Numbered from the stretch's first letter, positions 26,424 to 36,356 are shown. The stretch: DNA of 64,000 nucleotides from Candidatus Saccharimonadota bacterium (GCA_024635495.1 JAGXIT010000004.1:62001-126000); one strand, 5' to 3'. A program made the numbers and translations. The notes: generated by a model from the letters alone, not told the origin.

Positions 26424-27887
26424 CTAGAGAGCGATGCTATTTGGATCGACGCCCGATCCTGTTTTTTGCTCGGCTTGTGGTTGCTGTGGTTGTTCTGGCT
26501 GTTGTGCTACATCTCCAACTTCTGGTGCTGGAGCCTCGGTACCCGCTGTTGCTTCTTCCCTGGCGAGTAATTCATCGAGGTTTGGCCTGGTATTTTCGCC
26601 ACTGATTGGCTGAATTACTTTTTTGCCCGAGACTTGCTGAAACTCATTATCTGGTGTCGTTGTCTCTGGGCTCGTTGGAGCCCCTGGTGTGGGCGGTGGT
26701 GTGACTGACTCAGCTGGTGTGGGTGGAACAGTCTCGGCTGCTACGGGCGCAGGTGGCATGGAGACGGGCTCGCTAGTGTTTACTGCCGGGCCATCGTTTG
26801 GTGGCATCTGAGGGGTAATGATCTGCGGTTCAGTAGGACTGCTAGCAGGCGTTTCTGGCATTTCGGGTGCGGGGGTCTCTGCAAGCGCTGGGTCACTATC
26901 CGGAGCTGGCTTTTGGCTCGGTGGCAATGCTGGCTCTGGCGGTGCATTGACTGCTTGGGTCAAATCTTTCACTGCTTCGTTTATGAGGTTTTCTTGATTT
27001 GTGGATACCGTAGATTCTGGGTTAGCAGATGGTACTGGTTGAGTTGTCGTTTCCTGAGAAGTAGGGTCTGCTGGTTCGACTGGAGCCGTATTCGCAAAGG
27101 TGTTAATCTGGTCTTCAACCGTCGCTTCCTCTGAGGCCATAGTTTGAGCCTCTGGAGCGACGATCACTGGTTCGGTGGGTGCTTCTGCCGGTGCTGCTGG
27201 CTCAACTGGAGTAGGCTCTGGTGCTTCTGGGGCTGGTGTTTCAGCTACAGGCATCTCTGGGGTGGCTAAAGCTTCTTGTGGAGCGGGCGCTTCGACTGTT
27301 TCAGCTGGAGTATCTACGCTTGGCGTGCTGGCGATTTGTGTTTCTGGTGCGGTCTCTGGCGCTGGCGTTACTTCGGCTGGCGCTGGCACAACTTCTGGCA
27401 TGCTTGACTCGGGCGCAGCTGGCGTAGCAACAACTGCTTGTGGCTCTTCGGCTGGTGTTGTCGCTTCTACGCTGGCAGTTTCCGGCGCTTCAGGTGTTGC
27501 GGGTGTCTCTGTGGCTGCCCCTTCGCCTAGAAGTTCCTTGGCGGCATTGACGATATCCTCGAGTGTTACCTGTGATTTTACGAGGTATTTATTTGCACCA
27601 AGCTTGTCAGCTCTAGCTTGATCATCAGACTGGCCGAGAGCGGTCAGCATAATGACCTTTATATCTCGAAGCTCATCGGTATTTCGTAAGATATCCAGCA
27701 TCTCAAAGCCACTAATCCGTGGCATCATTACATCCGAAATTACGAGATCTGGTTTATTTTGCTTCGCAACAACGAGGGCTTCCTCGCCGTTCTGGGCTGT
27801 CACTATATCGTAGCCTTCGGCAGCCAGACGGGCTTCATATATCTCTCGGAGGTTGTTGTCGTCTTCTACAAGGAGTATTTTTGCCAC
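26424..27887 (-). CDS. Response regulator with ~350-aa P/A/E/T-rich C-terminal tail
   Basis: Receiver domain KILLVEDDNNLREIYEARL..DLVISDVMMPRISGFEML..; then low-complexity tail, no DNA-binding output domain seen. Confidence 0.85.
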   Translation of the reverse strand: MAKILLVEDDNNLREIYEARLAAEGYDIVTAQNGEEALVVAKQNKPDLVISDVMMPRISGFEMLDILRNTDELRDIKVIMLTALGQSDDQARADKLGANKYLVKSQVTLEDIVNAAKELLGEGAATETPATPEAPETASVEATTPAEEPQAVVATPAAPESSMPEVVPAPAEVTPAPETAPETQIASTPSVDTPAETVEAPAPQEALATPEMPVAETPAPEAPEPTPVEPAAPAEAPTEPVIVAPEAQTMASEEATVEDQINTFANTAPVEPADPTSQETTTQPVPSANPESTVSTNQENLINEAVKDLTQAVNAPPEPALPPSQKPAPDSDPALAETPAPEMPETPASSPTEPQIITPQMPPNDGPAVNTSEPVSMPPAPVAAETVPPTPAESVTPPPTPGAPTSPETTTPDNEFQQVSGKKVIQPISGENTRPNLDELLAREEATAGTEAPAPEVGDVAQQPEQPQQPQAEQKTGSGVDPNSIAL

Positions 27888-27939
27888 TTTTGTTACGCCT
27901 TTTCTTGCGTATTACGCTTATGTTTATAGATGTAGTATA

Positions 27940-29322
27940 TCATGCTGTTGCTCCAGGTTGTGTGGTGGGTGTTACGAGGTTTTCTGGTTTTGCGGCAGTT
28001 GTGTTTGCGCTGCCAGTTACCTGGGCGTTTGACTCGGCTGCCATAAGTTGTTCGGCGCGCTGCAAGCTTAAACGGGGTAGGTTTATATAAAAGGTACTTC
28101 CTTTACCCACTTCGCTCTCTACCCAGATACGCCCCTTATATAACTCAACAATCTTTCGACAGATAAATAGGCCAAGACCGGTACCGCCGATGGTACGGGT
28201 GGCGCTATTGTCTACTCGGTAGAACTTCTGAAACAAATGAGGTAAATCTTCGGCAGGAATACCCTGACCGGTGTCCCGAACATACACCTGTACTACGCCA
28301 TCATTGCCGGTAAGTCCGAGACTAACCTTGCCCTCAGCGGTGTATTTACAAGCATTGTCAAAGATATTTGTGACAACTTCACGAACCCTGTCAGCATCTA
28401 CATTGACATAGTAGAGAGGGCGAACAACCTTGTTGCCTTCAGTAGAAGTTGCGCTATGGCTTGCATCTTTTATCTCACTATTACCGAAGAGAAACTCGGT
28501 AAATAGACCTTTCTTCTCCGCAGAAAAACGTAGATCTTCTGCAAGTTGTTCTATAAATGAGCCCATCTCGACAACGCTTGGGTGGCTAACCAGGCGTCCG
28601 TCTTCTGCTTTTGCGCTCGTGAGGAGATCTTGGAAGAGTTGGCCAAGATGCTGTGTGCTCGAATGGGCTTTTTCTAAGTATCCCTTCGCGCGGCCATCGA
28701 TGGTCGCGACTTTGTCATTTAGAGCTAAACTTAGGTACCCTTCTATTGCCGCAACGGGGGTACGCATCTCATGGCTTGCGGTGCTAATGAACTCAGCTCG
28801 CTGATTCTCTTGGGCTCTCTCTTCGCTCACATCACGAAAGACAGCGACAAGCCCCGTAGTGTGTTCTGCTGAATCAGCTAGTGGCGACACACTGAAGCTA
28901 GTAGAAATGCTTGTGCCGGATTTGATGAGCATGTTTGCACTATCGTTTCTGGTCTGCTTGCCAGAGCTAAAAACCTTGGCAATAGGAGTTTCCTCTGCGG
29001 GTAGCTCCTCACCCTTTGTATCTGTAAATTTGAGTACTGAGCGCCAATCGAGACCTTCAGCCTCGTTCCTCGCCCAACCAGTGGTCGTGACAGCTCCTTG
29101 ATTGAAATGACGAATGATTTGTTGATCATCAATCAGCACGACGCCGTCTTGAATGGCACCAAGTATGATGGCTGATTTTTCCTTCTCATTTTGCAGGCTG
29201 CTCGCAAGGCGATTAGTGCTATTGGCACCCTTGTTGGCTTTACGTTTTTTTGCCAATAGAATAACAACCGCTACAAGTACCAGTAAAACTATCCCACCAC
29301 CGATAATAAAGATTTGTTGCAT
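27940..29322 (-). CDS. PAS-containing sensor histidine kinase
   Basis: TM, PAS, STASHEMRTPVAAIEGYL (H box), NIFDNACKYTAEG, GGTGLGLFICRKIVE. Confidence 0.9.
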   Translation of the reverse strand: MQQIFIIGGGIVLLVLVAVVILLAKKRKANKGANSTNRLASSLQNEKEKSAIILGAIQDGVVLIDDQQIIRHFNQGAVTTTGWARNEAEGLDWRSVLKFTDTKGEELPAEETPIAKVFSSGKQTRNDSANMLIKSGTSISTSFSVSPLADSAEHTTGLVAVFRDVSEERAQENQRAEFISTASHEMRTPVAAIEGYLSLALNDKVATIDGRAKGYLEKAHSSTQHLGQLFQDLLTSAKAEDGRLVSHPSVVEMGSFIEQLAEDLRFSAEKKGLFTEFLFGNSEIKDASHSATSTEGNKVVRPLYYVNVDADRVREVVTNIFDNACKYTAEGKVSLGLTGNDGVVQVYVRDTGQGIPAEDLPHLFQKFYRVDNSATRTIGGTGLGLFICRKIVELYKGRIWVESEVGKGSTFYINLPRLSLQRAEQLMAAESNAQVTGSANTTAAKPENLVTPTTQPGATA

Positions 29323-29376
29323 ATACTAAACGCTTATGTATAGTATCTGTTTTTTGCCTGTTTTATGCAAGCGTCA

Positions 29377-30231
29377 CTAGAGGTTTTGTATGAGCAGGAT
29401 GAGCGTAAGCGCGAAACCGGTGAGGTAGTTTAGCCACAGGAAGCGCCGCCAAGCAGCGTTTATTGCCGCAGAGGTTCTATCGGTAATAGACAGAAAGGGG
29501 GTGAGATTCACTGCATACAGTAAGCCAAAAAGAGCGATTATCACAGTTGGCCCACCCTGGCTTACGATGATACCTGTGGTGATTAAATAAAATATACCTG
29601 ATAGCCACAACGTTGCGCGGGCGCCAATGTATGTCGCAATAGAGTGTATATGCGCTTTTCTGTCGGGTAGGATATCTTGGATCGCACCAAACGCGTGAGA
29701 GGCTATCCCCCACAAACCAAATGCTACAGTGTATTGCAGCCATGCGTCTGGCCAGCTAATAAGACTAAAGCCAAATAGCATCGGCCCAACGAAATGCAGA
29801 CTGCTGGTGAGCGAGTCAAGACCTGGGCGTTCCTTGAACCGTAGCTTTGGTACTGAATATGCGAGCGCAAGGGCCACGACCCCTAAAAGTAGCAGAGCTG
29901 AAGCCACATTACCCGCAAGCAGTAGGTATATTCCAAGCGGCAGATTTACATACCAGGTTGCTCGGATGATAGTCGGATGAAATTTGCGCTGCTCACGCAT
30001 CCCTTCAATACCGCCCTTTCGTGGGTTTTGTATGTCTGATTCGTAATCAAATACGTCATTTATGCCGTACATCATGAGGTTGTATGGAATCAAAAAATAG
30101 AGCGTGCCAATGATGAACGTGATGTCTATCCGGCCGCCAGAGGCGAGATAGGCTGCTGCAAATGGGAATGCCGTGTTTGGCCACGAGATTGGCCGTGAAA
30201 TCATGAGCAAACGAGTAATTGTGCTACGCAT
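29377..30231 (-). CDS. crtEb: UbiA-family prenyltransferase, likely lycopene elongase (CrtEb-like)
   Basis: YGINDVFDYESDIQNPRKGG motif; position at the end of the crt operon; start at MRSTITRLLMISRP. Confidence 0.75.
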   Translation of the reverse strand: MRSTITRLLMISRPISWPNTAFPFAAAYLASGGRIDITFIIGTLYFLIPYNLMMYGINDVFDYESDIQNPRKGGIEGMREQRKFHPTIIRATWYVNLPLGIYLLLAGNVASALLLLGVVALALAYSVPKLRFKERPGLDSLTSSLHFVGPMLFGFSLISWPDAWLQYTVAFGLWGIASHAFGAIQDILPDRKAHIHSIATYIGARATLWLSGIFYLITTGIIVSQGGPTVIIALFGLLYAVNLTPFLSITDRTSAAINAAWRRFLWLNYLTGFALTLILLIQNL

Positions 30232-30520
30232 GTGTTTTCTCCTTGCCAAAATGCTTCCAAACTACGGGAGTTATGAACACGGCCAAGATCGGGTAGCAAA
30301 AATCTTCAACTGGGGCTGCCCAGATACGTAAGCCGAGAATATAAGAAGAGTTGTAGTCTATGATGCTTTGGAGAACCAGTATAGAGTCAAATATGAGTGT
30401 CAACAGTAGGACCAGCCCGAGTGCAATTATATGCGCACGAGACAGTTTAAGGCTGCGTCGTCGAGAAATCAGCAGTGCGGTCGCCATGACCACGATATTT
30501 AGGAGGATGTATCGGGCCAT
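30224..30520 (-). CDS. crtYf: Heterodimeric lycopene cyclase subunit (CrtYf-like)
   Basis: MARYILLNIVVMATALL..FDSILVLQSIIDYNSSYILGLRIWAAPVEDFCYPILAVFITPVVW; start 30520. Confidence 0.7.
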   Translation of the reverse strand: MARYILLNIVVMATALLISRRRSLKLSRAHIIALGLVLLLTLIFDSILVLQSIIDYNSSYILGLRIWAAPVEDFCYPILAVFITPVVWKHFGKEKTHA

Positions 30521-30819
30521 CTTCGCTCCATTGTTCTTATCAGCAGCAGTGTTGTGTAGGAAAGTAATACGATGAAGAAGAGCTCTTCGATTGGAAATTC
30601 GGGTGCGAGCCGTACCGGCAGTGTGTATTGGCTGTCGCCGTGTAGGAATATACCGAGCGAAATCCCCAGTAAATCCCAAAATACAAAGATGCCCGACATG
30701 ACCGCCAGAGTTTTGAGGGTTCGTTTGCAATCATACCAAACCGCCAGCTTATATCGCCAATCCAGTACTGCCAGACCGCTAAGAGCCATAAGTAAACTCG
30801 CAAGATACACGAACTGCAT
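30499..30819 (-). CDS. crtYe: Heterodimeric lycopene cyclase subunit (CrtYe-like)
   Basis: FWDLLGISLGIFLHGDSQYTLPVRLAPEFPIEELFFIVLLSYTTLLL. Confidence 0.75.
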   Translation of the reverse strand: MQFVYLASLLMALSGLAVLDWRYKLAVWYDCKRTLKTLAVMSGIFVFWDLLGISLGIFLHGDSQYTLPVRLAPEFPIEELFFIVLLSYTTLLLIRTMERRWPDTSS

Positions 30820-30821
30820 GC

Positions 30822-32357
30822 TTACGTACTCGCCTTCTCATCAAATTTGATGTGCGAGATGGGGCCATTGCTTTTATCATCGACGATGCGTTTGTAAACC
30901 AGCTCGGCACTGATCAGGCACATCGGCATCCCAACACCGGGTATTGTGGAGCCACCAACGTAGTAGAGGTTCTTGACCTTCTTGCTGTAGTTTTGAGTGC
31001 GGAAAATAGCAGTTTGCTTAAGCGTGTGACCCGGACCAAGCATGCTGTACTGCCACGATTGAAATTGTGCTTTGAAGTCGGCTGGTCCCATGGTGTGTTT
31101 GTAGACGATTCTTGAAGTCAGGTCGGTTATGCCGGCCATTCGTTCTATCTGCGAAATAGTCTGTGACTCGAGGTTTTTTTGCATTTTGGCAGTGAGTGTG
31201 ACCCCGGCGGGCAATGGTACTAAAACCACCAGAGCCTCGTGTCCTTTAGGTGCAAGCTCCGGTTCTGTCTCGGTTGTCTTACTGATGTATAAAGACGCAG
31301 GGTTCGGGATGGTCTTGGTCTCGTAAATTGCCTCAAAGTTTTCTCTCCAGCTGTCGACGAACAGCAAATCGTGATGAGCGAGCTCAGGCAATTTACCCTT
31401 CACGCCCAGGTAGAGCAGTAATGCGCTCGGTCCACTGACTTTCTTGTCCCAGTACGCCTCTGGATAACTTTGCTGTGCTGACGGCAACATGGCAGTTTCA
31501 GTGTGGTGCAAATCTGCATTTGATATGACTAGGTCGGCAGAAGCGCTTTTTCCAGAAGCAAGCTGAATGCCGGTAACGTGACCTGCCTGCGTGATAATTT
31601 TCTTTACAGTACTACTGTAGTGATACGTAACTCCTGCTTCCTCGCTGAGCTTGGCCATTTTTTCGATAAGCTTGTATATCCCCCCACGCGGATAGTAGAC
31701 TCCCTGGTCGAAATCGAGCGCACCCATCAGGGTGTAGAGGGCGGGAGTTTTGTACGGCGAGGCGCCCAAAAATACACTGCTATATTCGAGTATCATTTTG
31801 AGATGCGGGTGCGTGAAATAGTGACTGACTTCTTGATCAAACGAGCGCCCGAGTAGTCTCAAGAACTTCGGGGCATTACGCAGCACTTCGAGACTAAAAA
31901 TTCCGCGAATTGATTGAAAGTTCGTGTAGAGAAAATGCTTCATCGATAGCTTGTACAGCAACGATGCCTGCGCGGTGTAGCGCCTGAGCTGTTTGCCCGC
32001 CCCTGGCTCAGTTATCTCAAATTTTGCTTGGTTTTCAACCTGGTCTGCGCCAATAGTTATCGGGGCGCCATTCTCAAAAAATACTTTATAGGCAGGGTCA
32101 AGACGAACGACATCAAGTTGAGCTGCTGTGGTCGTGTTACAGAGCGCAAAAAAATGTTCAAATACTTCGGGCATGAGATACCACGATGGACCAGTATCGA
32201 AGCTAAATCCTTCAGCTTGATGTAGGCCAGCACGACCGCCTGGTTTCGCATGCTGTTCGTATAGCTCTACTTCATAACCAGCCTTCGAAAGATATGTTGC
32301 GGTGGCGATGCCGCCTATGCCGGCACCGATGACGATCGCCTTTTTGGGTGTACTCAC
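30822..32357 (-). CDS. crtI: Phytoene desaturase
   Basis: KAIVIGAGIGGIATATYLSKAGYEVELYEQHAKPGGRAG; C-term NLYYVGGSTIPGVGMPMCLISAELV. Confidence 0.92.
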   Translation of the reverse strand: MSTPKKAIVIGAGIGGIATATYLSKAGYEVELYEQHAKPGGRAGLHQAEGFSFDTGPSWYLMPEVFEHFFALCNTTTAAQLDVVRLDPAYKVFFENGAPITIGADQVENQAKFEITEPGAGKQLRRYTAQASLLYKLSMKHFLYTNFQSIRGIFSLEVLRNAPKFLRLLGRSFDQEVSHYFTHPHLKMILEYSSVFLGASPYKTPALYTLMGALDFDQGVYYPRGGIYKLIEKMAKLSEEAGVTYHYSSTVKKIITQAGHVTGIQLASGKSASADLVISNADLHHTETAMLPSAQQSYPEAYWDKKVSGPSALLLYLGVKGKLPELAHHDLLFVDSWRENFEAIYETKTIPNPASLYISKTTETEPELAPKGHEALVVLVPLPAGVTLTAKMQKNLESQTISQIERMAGITDLTSRIVYKHTMGPADFKAQFQSWQYSMLGPGHTLKQTAIFRTQNYSKKVKNLYYVGGSTIPGVGMPMCLISAELVYKRIVDDKSNGPISHIKFDEKAST

Positions 32358-33178
32358 AGCCTGCCTCCTGACACTAGGCTACGAATAGCTAGATATACTT
32401 TGACACTCGAAGTTATCCGAATGCGTGATTTTAGGATTTCCTCTGCTGGGGTTGCGCTAAGTTTTTTTGTTAGTGCCATGTACATCGTGTAACTTGCTGC
32501 AACTGCTCTGCGCGTACTTTTCGGCAAAATTTGTATGGCTGTTTTCGCGTTGAGTAAATCGTTCTTGATATCGGCGATGATACTATCTCTGTCTGTATTT
32601 TGGAAATCATCAATTGAAATATTCGGGAAATACGCTCGACCCAATCTCTCGTAATCATCGGCGAGGTCACGGAGGAAGTTTATCTTTTGATAGGCAGCGC
32701 CGAGTGCTCGCGCACCCCGCTCAGTCTCTTTGTATAGTGAAGTATCTCCATCGCAAAATACCTTCAGACACATCAGGCCGATAACTTCAGCTGAGCCGTA
32801 AATATAAGCCTCGTAGTCGTCTGCGGTATATGCATTGCCGATATCCATACGCATGCTCGCGAAAAATGGAGCAATGAGCGATTTTTCTATGCCGTACTGT
32901 TGGGCTGTTTTTGCAAATGCGTGCACGATTGGGTTCGTGCTATAGCCGTCCGTAAGCGCGCGATATGTTTCTGACTCAAGTGTATCGAGCAGCTTGGCTT
33001 GATTGTTGCCTCGGTAGGTATCGACGATTTCGTCTGCGATTCGAACCAGTCCATAAATAGCGTAAATGTGTGGCTGTATATTTTTATCAAACAGGCGACT
33101 ACTCAAGCTGAAAGATGACGAGTAACGAATAGTGAGCGTACGACTTAGCTCTCTACTAACCTCGTCATATAGTTCCAT
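32354..33178 (-). CDS. crtB: Phytoene/squalene synthase family protein
   Basis: YSSSFSLSSRLF..IYGLVRIADEIVDT, GAAYQKINFLRDLADDYERLGRAYFP; start taken at 33178. Confidence 0.9.
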   Translation of the reverse strand: MELYDEVSRELSRTLTIRYSSSFSLSSRLFDKNIQPHIYAIYGLVRIADEIVDTYRGNNQAKLLDTLESETYRALTDGYSTNPIVHAFAKTAQQYGIEKSLIAPFFASMRMDIGNAYTADDYEAYIYGSAEVIGLMCLKVFCDGDTSLYKETERGARALGAAYQKINFLRDLADDYERLGRAYFPNISIDDFQNTDRDSIIADIKNDLLNAKTAIQILPKSTRRAVAASYTMYMALTKKLSATPAEEILKSRIRITSSVKVYLAIRSLVSGGRL

Positions 33179-33179
33179 G

Positions 33180-34262
33180 CTATGAACTCCGCTTTGTGCA
33201 TTTTGTGATAAAGGTATCGAAGGCAGCTTTAACCTGCGCTTCAAGGCGTAGATCTTCCATAGTGGCTCGTGCGGCTTGCTCAAGCTCGTGTATTTTTTCT
33301 TCTACGATAGACCTTGCCCCCGACTCTATTAGGGCGGATTTTGCGGCACCCTGTTCTGCCGGAGTGGCTGTGGAGACGCCAAAAGCGTTCGCGAAAATTT
33401 TCTGTTGAGATTCATCTGCAACCGTATGAAATTGCTCAACTAAGTAGGTGTACTTGCCTTCTCGCAGGTCACTCACGGCACTTTTACCGAGTTCTGCCTC
33501 GTCACCAAACATACCCAGTAAATCATCCTGGAGTTGAAATGCTATACCGAGTGACAATCCAAACTTCTGTAGATGTTCGATAGCCTCCTGTGACGCTCCA
33601 GCTAGCGTCGCGCCAATTGCCAGTGGCCCACAAAAAGAATATGATGCTGTTTTTTCTTGAGCAATGAGCAGTGGTGATTCACGTGGCTCCATAAACGCAG
33701 ACTCGGTATCTATGAGCTCACCTCCAGCTACGCGAAATATTGCTTCGTCGAGAAGCATCTGAGCGCTCGTAATTTTAGACCTAGATGCTGTAGTTCGTGA
33801 GAGTAAATCGTATGCTCCGGCGATTAGGAGGTCACCAGCCAGTATCGCTGCACTGTCTGCGAAATGTTGACGTTCGATATTGTCTGCGATATGCGGTGCG
33901 TACGCATCATATTGCTGTCCGCTTACGTTTCTAATGCCATATCGTATGTAGTCACGATCGATAATATCGTCGTGAACGAGAAGTGCTAAGTGCAACAATT
34001 CAACGGCAGATGCAGCATGTTTCCATGTCGACTCGTCTGCTCTGCCGGGATAGGCACTATACGCCAGATACACCATGTACGAACGGAAGCGTTTGCCTCC
34101 AGCGATTGCTAAGTTTTCTATAGATCGCCAGAGCGTAGCGTAGGCTGGCGCTATGGTGTTTGCCGCTAATTTTTTTGTACCAATATATTCTTTGAGCTCT
34201 TGTGTGACGAGCGTACGGACATCATCTATATCGAGTAGCTCACCACCGGAGGTTTTCTGCAT
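33180..34262 (-). CDS. crtE: Geranylgeranyl diphosphate synthase (polyprenyl synthetase)
   Basis: GGKRFRSYMVYLAY, LLHLALLVHDDIIDRD, FQLQDDLLGMFG; start 34262. Confidence 0.88.
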   Translation of the reverse strand: MQKTSGGELLDIDDVRTLVTQELKEYIGTKKLAANTIAPAYATLWRSIENLAIAGGKRFRSYMVYLAYSAYPGRADESTWKHAASAVELLHLALLVHDDIIDRDYIRYGIRNVSGQQYDAYAPHIADNIERQHFADSAAILAGDLLIAGAYDLLSRTTASRSKITSAQMLLDEAIFRVAGGELIDTESAFMEPRESPLLIAQEKTASYSFCGPLAIGATLAGASQEAIEHLQKFGLSLGIAFQLQDDLLGMFGDEAELGKSAVSDLREGKYTYLVEQFHTVADESQQKIFANAFGVSTATPAEQGAAKSALIESGARSIVEEKIHELEQAARATMEDLRLEAQVKAAFDTFITKCTKRSS

Positions 34263-34370
34263 CCTATAAGTATATATTACTGAGGTCAATTCACAATCTA
34301 TTCAGTTGCTCACCCTATGAATACCCCAAAGAATATGCTACGATAATGCGGCTATTTCATAGCAAAACGT

Positions 34371-34447
34371 GGCCCCGTCGTCTAGTGGTTCAGGACATCT
34401 GGTTCTCATCCAGAAGATCGCGGGTTCGAATCCCGCCGGGGTCACCA
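34371..34447 (+). tRNA. tRNA-Glu(CTC), CCA encoded
   Basis: Cloverleaf GGCCCCG...; anticodon loop TTCTCAT; GCGGG-TTCGAAT-CCCGC T-arm. Confidence 0.92.
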
Positions 34448-34483
34448 AAGAAAAAACGTCACCTTGCGGTGGCGTTTTTTCTT
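34448..34483 (+). terminator. Intrinsic terminator after tRNA-Glu
   Basis: AAGAAAAAACGTCACC-TTGC-GGTGGCGTTTTTTCTT. Confidence 0.85.
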
Positions 34484-34725
34484 TGTCTTCCTCGGGGGAT
34501 ACGAACCCACAGGGTTCGGCGAATGAGGAGCGCAGAGCAAACGTGTGTTTACATATGTTTGTCGAGCACCGCAAGAAGGAGTGCGCCGAATGGCGCGCGA
34601 TATCCCGCCGGGATTTAAGCTTGTCAAACATGGCTGCAACGAAAAGCGACGGAATCTGCCTTCTCGCCCTAAAGTAACTTGCTAAAACTTGCAAGTAATG
34701 ATTAATCGCAGGATAATCAGACACC

Positions 34726-35256
34726 ATGAGTGAAGTTATATTTTTAGACGCACCTACGCACAGAGAACGCCAAGACAATACTCAATCCCGTCGTTCAGAA
34801 ATTGAATCTTTACTGGCACAGCTTGCAAATAAAGCAATGCCTACGTATGAATTACTACGACCACACTCGAAACATATAGGATCGGCAGCACTAGGTGAAC
34901 CTTTACGTCATCAGCAAACACGGCATTTTGGCCAAAACCTTGTTAATGAGCTGTTGATAGTTTCATTTGATGAAAATCACGAATTAACACTGTTTCATAA
35001 TCATGCTGAAAAGCGATTGTTTAGCTGGCAATTCAGACGCTTGGTGACGCTTGACTATTCGACGAAAGAAAACACCACCGTGCACGTAAGGCCTCTACCT
35101 CGAAGTCCTGCTGAAGTCGCGAAAGTAGATATGAACTTCGAAAGATATGGTCGTGTTCATGAGCGAAGCCATATCAGGAATGATTATAAAAATGCAGAAA
35201 TACATATCGAGGCATTTGCAGCCGATTTAGACGAAGCTGCTACTCGTTTTTCGTAG
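34726..35256 (+). CDS. Hypothetical protein
   Basis: Intact 176-aa ORF, no recognised domain. Confidence 0.5.
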   Translation: MSEVIFLDAPTHRERQDNTQSRRSEIESLLAQLANKAMPTYELLRPHSKHIGSAALGEPLRHQQTRHFGQNLVNELLIVSFDENHELTLFHNHAEKRLFSWQFRRLVTLDYSTKENTTVHVRPLPRSPAEVAKVDMNFERYGRVHERSHIRNDYKNAEIHIEAFAADLDEAATRFS

Positions 35257-35304
35257 AAACAGTACTCAACACGAACTACGGATAGGTTTAATTTTAAAGG
35301 CTTG

Positions 35305-35736
35305 TTAATGATGATACGGCGTGCCGGCGGTGATGCTGCTGGCGCGGTAGAGTGACTCGAGCAAGATTACCATCGCAAGATCGTGTGGAAATGTCAGTTT
35401 TGAAAAGCTCAGCTTGGTCTGAGCTTTTTCTATGACGGCTTGCGGTAGTCCGTCTGGCCCACCGATGATAAAACAAAGCTCCCTACCCTCTAGTGCAGTT
35501 TTTTCGAGAAAAGCTGCCAGCTCATGACTTGAGAGCTGCGGACCGTCGATGACGAGAGCGACAAGATGTGCCGTGCCTGTGGTGGCGATGATTTTGTCGC
35601 TGTCATTTGCCCACTTATCGGCGAGGTGCGTGACGCGGACCTGATGGAATCGATTGAGGCGCTTGAGATAGTCTTCCCAGCCAAGCTGCGCATAGGCGAG
35701 CTTCGGCTTGCCAATAGTGACGAGGTGGAGTTTCAT
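35305..35736 (-). CDS. rlmH: 23S rRNA (pseudouridine1915-N3)-methyltransferase
   Basis: MKLHLVTIGKPKLAYAQLGWEDYLKRL..LCFIIGGPDGL..LSFSKLTFPHDLAMVILLESLYRA. Confidence 0.92.
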   Translation of the reverse strand: MKLHLVTIGKPKLAYAQLGWEDYLKRLNRFHQVRVTHLADKWANDSDKIIATTGTAHLVALVIDGPQLSSHELAAFLEKTALEGRELCFIIGGPDGLPQAVIEKAQTKLSFSKLTFPHDLAMVILLESLYRASSITAGTPYHH

Positions 35737-36356
35737 AGTCGAATAACTCCTAAATTGTGGCTTGTTGTGATCTTATCTTGTAGTGTGGTGGGTAGAAACT
35801 CATGCACAGCTCTTGCGGCGCCAGGCAATGCCTCGCGGGCATAGTCATCGATAACGATAATACCACCAGCGGCCATGCGCGGCAGTACGAGCTTGAGCGA
35901 ATCACGGATGCTGGTGTAGAAGTCTCCGTCCAAAAACGCAAACGCTATCTGTGGTGGCACGTCATACTCGCCGAGCGCACTGAACCAGCCCTTGTGAATC
36001 ACCGGTGGTTTGAGCTTTGCCCGTTGAAACTCGTGCAGAAACTGCTTTTTGCTGACGCTGAGTTCTCCGGCTACGAATTGGTCGCCTGCTGCCGAACCAT
36101 CTTGGGCGACTTTTTTGGGGAGACCAGCGAATGAATCATAAACATGAAACGGTCGTTCATAATCGGTTTCATTGAGGAGTCTACGGATAAAAAGACTGGT
36201 AGTACCGACGTAGCAGCCAAACTCGACGACTGCTCCACTCTGTCCTTGCTCTATGCTGCGCTTGAGCTCGCGCAAGATGACCGCCACCTGCTGTTTTGAG
36301 ACTTGTGCGGAGATAAGCGGGTGTGAATCGACGAGAGATGTTACGAAGTCAGCCAT
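35733..36356 (-). CDS. TylF/MycF-like class I SAM methyltransferase
   Basis: GAVVEFGCYVGTTSLFIRRLL; FLDGDFYTSIRDSLKLVLPRMAAGGIIVIDDY. Confidence 0.75.
   Translation of the reverse strand: MADFVTSLVDSHPLISAQVSKQQVAVILRELKRSIEQGQSGAVVEFGCYVGTTSLFIRRLLNETDYERPFHVYDSFAGLPKKVAQDGSAAGDQFVAGELSVSKKQFLHEFQRAKLKPPVIHKGWFSALGEYDVPPQIAFAFLDGDFYTSIRDSLKLVLPRMAAGGIIVIDDYAREALPGAARAVHEFLPTTLQDKITTSHNLGVIRL

Noticed and set aside
27175-27621. 148-aa G/A/S-rich plus ORF
   Set aside because: Antisense of the Pro/Ala-rich response-regulator tail; low-complexity artefact.
34338-34778. Minus-strand ORF reading ..LVTPAGFEPAIFWMRTRCPEPLDDGA..
   Set aside because: Spurious translation antisense to tRNA-Glu and its flank; a well-known annotation artefact.
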